Below the pieces are notes generated by a model that made no database searches, was not told the origin of the DNA, and worked only from the letters and a program-made list of their open reading frames with translations. The translations under genes and the position numbers were made by a program. Positions 28,004 through 35,346 of a DNA stretch of 64,000 nt are shown piece after piece. The stretch comes from Syntrophotalea acetylenica (GTDB lineage Bacteria; Desulfobacterota; Desulfuromonadia; Desulfuromonadales; Syntrophotaleaceae), in the NCBI RefSeq assembly GCF_001888165.1, contig NZ_CP015455.1:2350001-2414000 (forward strand). Reading direction: 5' to 3'. The number at the start of each line of letters is the position of its first letter. Position 1 is the first letter of the stretch.

Positions 28004-29128
28004 ATGAGAATGAAATTCGTTGATACATTTGAAAAACACCAACGCGAGCCATACAAGTCGGCAGACGCGTACGCGAAGGAGAGGAGGCTTGAGTTGGGGG
28101 CTGGTCTCCTCCCTACGAAAAAAATCTACCTTGATACAAAATATTGGCTACTGTTGCGCGATGCAAAGCTTGGACGGGCGAGAGATGAAAAGCAAGTTCA
28201 GATGCTAGCCCTAGCAGAGCGAGTTTCATCGTCAGGACGGTACATCTTTCCGATATGTGAAGATATTTTTGTAGAGGTCTTAAAGCAGACAGATCCAGAC
28301 ACCTTAAGATCTACTGTGGTTTTGATCGACTCTTTTTCGAAAGGAGTATCTCTTCTCTCAGGAGAGGAAAGAATTCGCTTGGAGATGTTTCACTTTTTGG
28401 AGACATGCCTCGGCAGTTCTGTTTTCTGTCTGCAGGAGCTGGTTTGGACGAAGGTGGCGTACAATCTTGGGTACTCGTCTCCCTATCATGACAAATTTCC
28501 TAAACACACCAACACTCTGATTCAAAAGGCATTTTTTGATCAAATGTGGTCCGCGTCACTGATGGATATAGTTGAAACAATGTCCCGGAATGGTGCGCCT
28601 AATTTCCCGCCTATCCGAGGTTATTCGGAGCGACTGAATGCCGGGAAATTTGCGCATATGCACCAAAACAATACATTCAATGAAATGTTTCTATCTGAAA
28701 TTGCAGGCATGGTTGACTCTTATAAGGCCGACTTTAAGGACCTATTCGCTTACAAATTTGAGAAACAATATGGTTGCCCACCAAATCCAGACGAACTTGA
28801 ACAGAGTGAATCAGGCCAACTGTTCGCAAACATGATATACAATCTGTTCAAGCTCAACAAAGTCAAACAGGAGCTTCCATCATTCAGAATTCATGCGGGG
28901 CTTCATGCGGCTGTTAGATGGGATAAGAAACAAAAATATCAAGACAATGATATGCATGATTTCCGACATGCGACGGCTGCACTCGGGTATTGTGACTATT
29001 TCTTCACTGAAAAAAGGCTATGTCATCTTGTGACACAGGCCCTGCTTAAATACGACAAGTTATTCAACTGCAAGACCCTTTGGAGAGTTGATGATGCTGT
29101 CGAATGCCTCAGAACGATAGAGAGCTAA
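28004..29128 (+). CDS. PIN-like domain protein, probable ribonuclease or toxin
   Basis: A 374-aa protein. KKIYLDTKYWLLL (D44) resembles the first acidic strand of PIN nucleases, and NDMHDFRHATAALGYCDYFFTE near residue 315-335 resembles the later acidic helix and strand, so the fold is probably PIN-like with a large helical insert. This is inferred by pattern, not by alignment. ATG 28010 (AGGA 5 nt upstream) may be the true start. The gene begins directly after an attC-like site, and its TAA stop sits inside AGCTAAC, an attC left core, which suggests it arrived as an integron cassette. An HEXXH peptidase gene follows. It could be an RNA-cutting effector. Confidence 0.7.
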   Translation: MRMKFVDTFEKHQREPYKSADAYAKERRLELGAGLLPTKKIYLDTKYWLLLRDAKLGRARDEKQVQMLALAERVSSSGRYIFPICEDIFVEVLKQTDPDTLRSTVVLIDSFSKGVSLLSGEERIRLEMFHFLETCLGSSVFCLQELVWTKVAYNLGYSSPYHDKFPKHTNTLIQKAFFDQMWSASLMDIVETMSRNGAPNFPPIRGYSERLNAGKFAHMHQNNTFNEMFLSEIAGMVDSYKADFKDLFAYKFEKQYGCPPNPDELEQSESGQLFANMIYNLFKLNKVKQELPSFRIHAGLHAAVRWDKKQKYQDNDMHDFRHATAALGYCDYFFTEKRLCHLVTQALLKYDKLFNCKTLWRVDDAVECLRTIES

Positions 29129-29129
29129 C
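29123..29129 (+). other. Half attC core at the end of the PIN-like gene
   Basis: AGCTAAC is the exact reverse complement of the GTTAGCT core at 27992-27998 and contains the gene's TAA stop, a common arrangement in cassettes. No matching GTTRRRY core follows before the next gene, so the site looks truncated. Confidence 0.4.
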
Positions 29130-29188
29130 CCGCGGGGGCAGCGGTCTCAGGACCTTCCCCTGATAAAATAGACACCTCAACCTAACTT

Positions 29189-29653
29189 GTGGGTATCCCA
29201 AAAATTACGAATAGTGAACCAGTGACTGCTATATTTTCACCCTTCTGGACACAGCTTGAAGCTCTTGTTGCGGAGTTCGGCCTGCCCATTGATGCGCTGG
29301 TCATCCTCGGGAATCAGTCGATTCGCGAATACTGTTCACAGATTGGATTTCCAGAGCTTGAGACAAGCAACACTCGCGCCGCGAAGTGCATCAAGTCTGT
29401 CTCTGGCCCCATGTTTCTTCTGTGGGATCACACCGACCCGGTCGACGCGATGGTTCCAATTTGCGGACGAGGCTTCCCACGCGAAGACATAGAAAAGTTA
29501 GATGATCCGGCCGTTTTTGCAATGCACCTGCTGCTTCACGAAATTGCACACTACTTAAGGCTTGATTTGCACCAGGACTTGCCAACCGGAGAGATTGAGC
29601 GAGATTGCGATGCCTGGGCATTCGAACAGCTAAAGAGGTTTCGGTCGGCTTAA
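29189..29653 (+). CDS. Small HEXXH metallopeptidase-like protein
   Basis: A 154-aa protein. The zinc motif HEIAHYLRLDL (H117, E118, H121) is followed by EIERDCDAWAFEQL, giving the downstream acidic residue and Asp-Ala pattern seen in ImmA/IrrE-type peptidases. There is no signal peptide. The start is a GTG without a clear ribosome-binding site; TAA 6 bp upstream in frame excludes a longer protein. It lies 60 bp after the PIN-like gene and ends before a terminator, so the two may form a pair in which the peptidase destroys an inhibitor or antirepressor. That role is inference from ImmA/IrrE biology. Confidence 0.7.
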   Translation: MGIPKITNSEPVTAIFSPFWTQLEALVAEFGLPIDALVILGNQSIREYCSQIGFPELETSNTRAAKCIKSVSGPMFLLWDHTDPVDAMVPICGRGFPREDIEKLDDPAVFAMHLLLHEIAHYLRLDLHQDLPTGEIERDCDAWAFEQLKRFRSA

Positions 29654-29661
29654 AATTTACT

Positions 29662-29706
29662 GCCCGTCAGACACCAATGTACGTCCGGACTGCCAGGCGG
29701 GCTTTT
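29662..29706 (+). terminator. Terminator after module A
   Basis: GCCCG (29662-29666) pairs with CGGGC (29698-29702), with a GTCCGGAC palindrome inside the loop, then TTTTCT. It ends the peptidase transcript and forms the left end of repeat copy B. Confidence 0.75.
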
Positions 29707-29864
29707 CTCTCAGACCAGGGGATCTGAGATCAGAGATGCCATCCCTCCGATTCCCTCTACTGCTAACCTAGGAAAAATTATCAGACGGTTGGAAAGATTG
29801 ACCGAGGCTTCCTGCTAGGTTACATTGGGGTTACTTTATTTAGATGGATTTCCTGGAGGGTAAA
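29683..29864 (+). repeat. Terminator-promoter block, copy B
   Basis: Diverged copy of 24812-24995; see that entry. Here the block drives a leader ORF coupled to a PIN-like gene. Confidence 0.7.
29798..29826 (+). promoter_or_regulatory. Sigma-70 promoter B
   Basis: TTGACC, 17-bp spacer, TACATT, the same hexamers and spacing as promoter A. It would start the transcript of the three-gene module B. Confidence 0.75.
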
Positions 29865-29897
29865 ATGAGCAATCCAGATAGATTCCGAATTAGGTGA
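29865..29897 (+). CDS. Short leader ORF B (10 aa) coupled to the PIN-like gene
   Basis: ATG 4 nt after GGAGGGT, encoding MSNPDRFRIR. Its stop overlaps the GTG of the next gene (GTGA), so it may serve to load ribosomes onto that gene. Confidence 0.5.
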   Translation: MSNPDRFRIR

Positions 29898-30508
29898 GTA
29901 GACTGATGCCATCTAAAGTTGCTTTTCTGGACTATCAAGTTATAGACCACCTGCACCGCATGGCGAACGGGATTTACAAAGGGCAGCATGTTGACGCTCT
30001 ACGGCTCTTTGAGTTTGAGGCTTTGATGGGGCACTACGAATTATGGATGGCCGAGATCACACAAGTCGAGATGATCATCGGTCGTGAAAATCCGCGTATC
30101 GACCCAGACCGGATTCCTGAATTTGCCCAGAGAGATCAAGCAAAACTCGCGATTGCGGAAAGACTAGGCGTTCGCTGGCTAGGCTATCCCTGTAGCAAAA
30201 CAGACGACCAATACTCACGCCTTGATGTTTCTTTCCGTATTGCTGGACCTGACTGGGCAATTGCTGAAGCATTTGAACAGCGTATTGAACAAATGCCTGG
30301 CGTGTCTGTCGGCGATGCACGCCAAGTCGCTTCATTGATCTATGGATTTGATGATGCCGACGTCTCGTTCCGGCCAGAGATTCAATGGCTGGTCACCGAA
30401 GACGAGCCATTGCGCGCGGCGCTCCGTCGTGAAATCAATGCTGGACAGCTCACCGAGCTTTCACAAATCCAAGTAGTGTCAGTCGCGGAACTCGTAGCGG
30501 CCTCTTAA
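29894..30508 (+). CDS. PIN-like domain protein, first gene of module B
   Basis: A 204-aa protein. KVAFLDYQVIDHL (D13) is a typical PIN first strand, E54 or E59 (MAEITQVEMI) would be the second acidic position, D141 (VSVGDARQVASLIYG) the third, and WLVTEDEPL (E169/D170) the fourth strand. This order and length fit a complete PIN-like nuclease, though no close family is recognised. GTG 29894 overlaps the leader stop; ATG 29906 is an alternative. About 90 bp separate it from the 651-aa gene, in the same direction and apparently one operon. Likely function: RNA or DNA cleavage as an effector. Confidence 0.72.
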   Translation: MSRLMPSKVAFLDYQVIDHLHRMANGIYKGQHVDALRLFEFEALMGHYELWMAEITQVEMIIGRENPRIDPDRIPEFAQRDQAKLAIAERLGVRWLGYPCSKTDDQYSRLDVSFRIAGPDWAIAEAFEQRIEQMPGVSVGDARQVASLIYGFDDADVSFRPEIQWLVTEDEPLRAALRREINAGQLTELSQIQVVSVAELVAAS

Positions 30509-30599
30509 AAAGCGTTCCATCAACAACTTATCACTTTCCCGATAGCGACCACCGAAAAGACTTCGACCAATCACCGATTCACGGGGAAATGAGGCTCTG

Positions 30600-32555
30600 A
30601 TGTCAGTGAATCAACCCACCACTCAGGCGCTACTTACGCTCGCTTGGCACATTTGGTCCGGTGACGGTTCCCCAGCCCAAGTTGATGATGCAGGCACCCG
30701 CGCAGAGCTCGAGCCCGCGGTTCGGGCCGGAATACTTTTAGAGGATGAGAAGAGGTACCGTTTTGCAAACGAATCACCTTACATCGAAGCGGTCGTTCAG
30801 TACATCTTTCAAGCCGAGGGGCCACTCCTGACCAGTGCGCCTAAAACCTGTTTTGAAGAACTAAATGAGATTTATAAGAAGGAAATCGGAAAGAAAGAGA
30901 GGGTATCTGGGCGTGTACTCGCCCGTTTACACAACTCTGAAAAAATCGACGCGTATGATTGGGGCAGACAGGCAATCATTGCAGGTGTCAGGGTATTCAC
31001 TGTCCTTCACGTGATGGAAGGGGCCGTCAATAATTTCGATACTGCTCGACCAGAATCAATTCTTCAATTCTTCGCTGGCCACTACGACAATGTCAAAAAT
31101 GATCTCGCTGGGGGCATGATTTTTTCAAATCTTAGGCCTTGGTTTGCTGAACATCCTGACATTGCGCGAAAGGTTATCCTGCGCCACGAGAGCAACCCTG
31201 ATGAGAAATGCCATGGTCTATATGCTTGCTCCCTGCATGGTTTGAGTGCGACGGAGTTTTCGGGTGCCTTTGAACTATTGGAAAGTGCCAGTCATTCACC
31301 GAATATATGGATTTCAAGACCAGCCGTCCATGTAATGGGGTTGGTTGATTACACCGACCCATCTCGCAGCGCTGCGTTGAATAAAGCTGTTCAAATATGC
31401 AGTGAAATTATCCGAACAAATGACCATCAATTGCTCGGCACGGCTGTACGCACGCTATGTAATCTGGTCTTTCTGAGTGAAAACGATATTGTCAGCATGC
31501 TTGACGAGGTTGGAAAAAGAGCGGAGCCGGAGGCTCTTTTGGCTCTGTCGGATTTTCTTTTGAGAGAGGAAAAATCAGTCGAGACTAAAGAATGGTTTTG
31601 GCCTATGTTTCTTTATTTGGTTTCTGCCAAAGCTGAGCATAAGGGTATACTCGAAAACATCGACATGGTGCTAGACGGCTGGGTGGCGGTCTCCGAGAAA
31701 ACCCCACGTGTTATTGAATTTTTAAACAGGTGGATTTCCAAACAACCCATGCATGTCTTCAAAGAAGATGGCTTGGAAGAATATTACTCAGCCACAATGC
31801 ATGGATTGGCAAATAAACCAGATATTCTTACCCGAGTAATTACGGAATGGCTTCTGCACGACGATACCCGTTATCCACTGGTAGCACAAAAACTGCTTTC
31901 CCGCTTTCTTGCGGAAAGCCCCACCCTTGAACTCGACCACGCGATTATTGGCCAGCTAAGAGACGAGGATATTCAGTTCCTCCTGCGCCGCATTCTTGGG
32001 TATGTCATCGGTTATAAAGCGGAGATTCAACTTGTTTTCTCTCTGGTTCGTACTCGGGATGCGGAAATCAGAACTTTCGGGTATGTTGCATCGGTGCTAC
32101 TGGACCAAGTCGGGTATAACTATCCTTCCCAAACAATAGAGTACCTTAAAGCTCAGCAGATCGATGAAAACGAATCCGACCAAATAAAGGCGCTTTGCGG
32201 CCAGGTAATTGCCGACTTGCAAGCCGGTTTGGATGCCCTCGATAACCTCCCCGATCTCAAAGAATTTCATCCGTCATCATTGAAAAGGCGCCATTTTGTG
32301 AAGGAACGGAGGCGTCAAATGGATGAAGCTATTGAGGAGGCGAGTAAAAACTCAATTTTCTACCGGCTTGCAACACGCATCCCTTTGAAGGCGGGGGTGC
32401 GGAGTTTTCAAACGATAGAAGGAAAGTATACCGACCCGATGGAGTTGAAGGGGATGTCGCATTCGATTCCCTTACCGCGAAGTGTAATCTCTGATCCGGC
32501 CGGAGCAGAGCGCGACAGGCTGCTTTTTCGGAGAGCCAAAAGGGATAAAAAATGA
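30600..32555 (+). CDS. Large helical-repeat protein of unknown family (module B)
   Basis: A 651-aa soluble protein, almost entirely predicted alpha-helix, with repeating pairs of amphipathic helices between about 160 and 560 (for example SRSAALNKAVQICSEIIR, ATMHGLANKPDILTRVITEW) that suggest a HEAT/ARM- or TPR-like solenoid. The first 70 residues look like a small winged-helix or helical cap. The basic C-terminus (residues 560-651) contains HPSSLKRRHFVKERRRQMDE. I see no enzyme motif. It overlaps the next gene by 4 bp (ATGA), so the two products are made together and probably form a complex. A scaffold or sensor role is inference. Confidence 0.82.
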   Translation: MSVNQPTTQALLTLAWHIWSGDGSPAQVDDAGTRAELEPAVRAGILLEDEKRYRFANESPYIEAVVQYIFQAEGPLLTSAPKTCFEELNEIYKKEIGKKERVSGRVLARLHNSEKIDAYDWGRQAIIAGVRVFTVLHVMEGAVNNFDTARPESILQFFAGHYDNVKNDLAGGMIFSNLRPWFAEHPDIARKVILRHESNPDEKCHGLYACSLHGLSATEFSGAFELLESASHSPNIWISRPAVHVMGLVDYTDPSRSAALNKAVQICSEIIRTNDHQLLGTAVRTLCNLVFLSENDIVSMLDEVGKRAEPEALLALSDFLLREEKSVETKEWFWPMFLYLVSAKAEHKGILENIDMVLDGWVAVSEKTPRVIEFLNRWISKQPMHVFKEDGLEEYYSATMHGLANKPDILTRVITEWLLHDDTRYPLVAQKLLSRFLAESPTLELDHAIIGQLRDEDIQFLLRRILGYVIGYKAEIQLVFSLVRTRDAEIRTFGYVASVLLDQVGYNYPSQTIEYLKAQQIDENESDQIKALCGQVIADLQAGLDALDNLPDLKEFHPSSLKRRHFVKERRRQMDEAIEEASKNSIFYRLATRIPLKAGVRSFQTIEGKYTDPMELKGMSHSIPLPRSVISDPAGAERDRLLFRRAKRDKK

Positions 32556-34510
32556 GGCTCGTTATCAGGGAATACCTCGGCATGCTGAAAGAATCAGGGG
32601 AGTTCGATGCTTTGCTCCCCGATCTTCTGCTGGCAATGAATCTTGTCCCAGTTAGCAAACCCCAAGTGGGCGTCAGGCAAGCCGGCGTAGACATAGCCGC
32701 TGTGGGAAATGATGACGCCGGTCAAAAGACACTATGGCTTTTTCTCCTCAAGCGAGGCGACCTCGGGCGACGTGACTGGGACACCGGGTCTCAGTCAGTC
32801 CGCCAGTCTTTAGATGAGGTTAAGGACGTTTATCTGCGCAATCATGTTGCCCCGGAGCATGCGGAACTGCCGGTTAAAATTGTCGTAGCTACCACCGGTG
32901 ATTTTAAACAGGACTTTGAGCAAAATCGGGTTGGCTACACAGATGCGAATACCCAACCAGGAAGGGCATACGAGTTCTGGAATGGCGATCGAGTTGCGGC
33001 TTTACTTGAGAAGCATCTCTTCAACGAATACGCGCTTCCCCCTGAAGCTCGCTCTCACCTGCGCCGCGCACTCTCACTCATTGGCGAGCCCGATTACGAC
33101 TTGGAGCATTATTTTGACCTTTTAAAAATTTTACTCAATTGGGGAGAGAGTAAGCCTGACAAGAAGGCAAAGAATAAACGCGAATGCCATCGCTCACTCG
33201 TCACGACCGGCCTTGCGCTGGGCGTTGTCTGTCGATGGGCTGACCAAGAAGGAAACTTGCGAAACGCTGTAATCGCTTGTGAAAGAACGCTTCTTTGGGC
33301 ATGGAATGCTATTAGAGATGGAGATTTCGCGCGTGACAAAAAGATTCTTACGGGATACATGAGGCTTATCGACCTCTATTTTAGAACTACTGTGGAGTAC
33401 TTCAATAAGGTTCAGGACCACCTCCACACGAGGGATTCATTGACCCGGTATTATTCGGAATCGGCACTCCTTACCGAGCGTGTCTTTGAGGAGATCGGTC
33501 GAATTTCATGCATCGGTCTCTCCCATTTTCTCTGGGGGGCTGAGACTAAGGATCAAAACCGCATTGAGGGTGCTCGAGCGGTAGCCGATACCCTCAATGC
33601 GTTTCTTCATTCGCATCGATGTTCCGGGTCGCCCTGCTACGATGGGCAAGTTGCAGACATCTCTCTAGGGCTGCTACTTCTAGTTCTCGCTGGCCGAAGG
33701 GAGGATGCAAAGGCTTGGTTGAGAGAATTGATCGGCCGGCTTAATTTTGGGTTTCGAGTCGGCCGATGGTTCCCTCTTTCTACCGATTCTTTCGACGATC
33801 TTGTTGCATTCGAAATCGACAGGCAGGATGTGGACATGGCCAAGCTGAAAGAAACCTCTTGGATGATACCGATCATTGCTCAATGGGCTGCAGTATTGGG
33901 TGAAGACCAAGCATATGTAAATTTGGTGGCGTTCCTAAAAGATGCGCTGAAAGGCACTTGCTTTCAGATTTGGTACCCAGACCAGAAAACCGATGACTTC
34001 ATGTATCTGGGGCCGGCTCAGTGGGACAGTGGTATTTCAGAGGCGCCAGTGGATGTACCATCGGAGGCCGAGGAAATGCGAAAGAAAATCATAAGGACAC
34101 GCGCTGAATCTCCCGTCAAGGAGCCATTCGAATCATCTGCCAGCAAAGCCGGTCTGGTATGGCTGGATCTCCTTGCGAGTCGACATTTTCGAACTCCCAT
34201 AGATCCAGCATTTTGGCAATGCCTCGTGGACATTAAGCCTGATGAGGTTCTCCAAGAACCTGAGAAAACGAACGCTTCCGAAAAAGTCAAGGCTTTGATT
34301 TCTGCTCTTAAGGGTGAAATGAGTCGAAATGATGTTCAAGCTACCCTAGGTTTGGGAAATGGTAGGCACCTAAACTCTTATCTCCAACCTGCCCTGGATG
34401 CTGGATTGGTAGAAATGACCATACCGGGCAAACCTCGCAGCAGCAAGCAGCGCTATCGCCTGACCGACAAGGGGCGGAAACTGCTCGACGAGCACGAAAG
34501 GGCAAAGTGA
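32552..34510 (+). CDS. Nuclease-like N-terminus plus winged-helix C-terminus, unknown family (module B)
   Basis: A 652-aa protein. Residues 1-150 look like a restriction-endonuclease fold: GVDIAAVG (D47), then a strand LWLFLLKRGD with K67, the D-xn-xxK order of PD-(D/E)XK enzymes, but the position before K67 is Leu instead of Glu or Gln. A hydrophobic strand VKIVVATTGDF follows at 113-123. The middle (190-560) is helical. Residues 585-650 form a winged helix-turn-helix (MSRNDVQATLGLGNGRHLN, YRLTDKGRKLLDEH). It overlaps the solenoid gene (ATGA). An atypical DNA-targeting effector partner is plausible but not proven. Confidence 0.8.
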   Translation: MRLVIREYLGMLKESGEFDALLPDLLLAMNLVPVSKPQVGVRQAGVDIAAVGNDDAGQKTLWLFLLKRGDLGRRDWDTGSQSVRQSLDEVKDVYLRNHVAPEHAELPVKIVVATTGDFKQDFEQNRVGYTDANTQPGRAYEFWNGDRVAALLEKHLFNEYALPPEARSHLRRALSLIGEPDYDLEHYFDLLKILLNWGESKPDKKAKNKRECHRSLVTTGLALGVVCRWADQEGNLRNAVIACERTLLWAWNAIRDGDFARDKKILTGYMRLIDLYFRTTVEYFNKVQDHLHTRDSLTRYYSESALLTERVFEEIGRISCIGLSHFLWGAETKDQNRIEGARAVADTLNAFLHSHRCSGSPCYDGQVADISLGLLLLVLAGRREDAKAWLRELIGRLNFGFRVGRWFPLSTDSFDDLVAFEIDRQDVDMAKLKETSWMIPIIAQWAAVLGEDQAYVNLVAFLKDALKGTCFQIWYPDQKTDDFMYLGPAQWDSGISEAPVDVPSEAEEMRKKIIRTRAESPVKEPFESSASKAGLVWLDLLASRHFRTPIDPAFWQCLVDIKPDEVLQEPEKTNASEKVKALISALKGEMSRNDVQATLGLGNGRHLNSYLQPALDAGLVEMTIPGKPRSSKQRYRLTDKGRKLLDEHERAK

Positions 34511-34535
34511 GCAAGACGGCATTCCAACTAATCTG

Positions 34536-34670
34536 ACACAGACAGCCAAAGAACTCCGCAGGAACTCAACAGACGCCGAACGGCTCCTGTGGCGACACTA
34601 GTAAGGAAAACGACAGGCTTTCAAGTTGTTAAGTTGAAGAAAATCTCATTCCCTATAATTCACGATTTAA
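34536..34670 (+). pseudogene. Remnant of a DUF559 (Vsr-like) endonuclease gene
   Basis: TAKELRRNSTDAERLLWRH followed by TAG matches the conserved start of DUF559 proteins (LRxxxTxAExxLWxxLR). After the stop, GFQVVKLKKISFPIIHDL recalls the next conserved segment (G-F-K-F..P-I-x-x-D). No start codon or C-terminal half remains. Confidence 0.6.
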
Positions 34671-34682
34671 ATAACACCAAAT

Positions 34683-34711
34683 AGCCCAATCTATTTCACT
34701 CAGGTTGGGCT
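34683..34711 (+). terminator. Terminator at the right end of the defence island
   Basis: AGCCCAA pairs with TTGGGCT across a 15-nt loop, followed by a T-rich GTCTTGTATTTTG. It probably ends module B transcription. Confidence 0.65.
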
Positions 34712-34916
34712 GTCTTGTATTTTGTCTCAAATTGCTTCTCACTTTATCTAAGAGATGTTGGACCGGCTTCCGGCAATAATCGGAAGATTATTTTGGTCCC
34801 ATCCTTCCCCTTTGGCTTTTTAAGCCTCCCCTCTTTTACTACGTTCCCGTGTTCCCGATCAAAACTGGAAAAGGTTAAAAATTGGTTTTTCTACCAACAA
34901 AAATAAGGATTTTGAA

Positions 34917-35291
34917 ATGGAATTTTTACCGATTTTCCTCATCTTTTTTGGAGGCACTGCGGTCATATTGCTGATCAACGCGGGAATTCTGACGGCATCC
35001 AGAAAAAGGGCGAAGAACCAAGAGTGGGATTTTCTGAATGGTCGAAAGAACCAATCCCAGCAAACGCAAAGCGAGGAAAAGCAGGAAAAAGAAAACACCC
35101 AGGACAAACCTTTCCCGGGCTCGCTGCTGGATGTTGGTTTGGCGCGGGCCCATGGCGTCCGTAGTGGCCTTGGCACCATAGAAGTTGGCCTACCCGTGCT
35201 TATAGAGCAGGTTCGTCTGCTACGGGAAGAGGTAGTCTTGTTAAGGAAAGACTTGAGGAAACATGAAACCGACCCGGTAAAAAAAAAATGA
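34917..35291 (+). CDS. Small single-pass membrane protein with coiled coil
   Basis: A 124-aa protein with one N-terminal membrane span (residues about 4-27), a Lys/Gln/Glu-rich linker, then an amphipathic coiled-coil-like helix (LIEQVRLLREEVVLLRKDL). AAGGA lies 8 nt before the ATG. It is convergent with traG and separated from the defence island by a terminator. The family is not recognised; it could belong to the conjugation or entry-exclusion functions, but nothing in the sequence proves this. Confidence 0.6.
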   Translation: MEFLPIFLIFFGGTAVILLINAGILTASRKRAKNQEWDFLNGRKNQSQQTQSEEKQEKENTQDKPFPGSLLDVGLARAHGVRSGLGTIEVGLPVLIEQVRLLREEVVLLRKDLRKHETDPVKKK

Positions 35292-35346
35292 ACAAAAAAT
35301 GAACAAGATCGCCAATGTGCCATCCGTATGAATCCAATTCCTTGAA

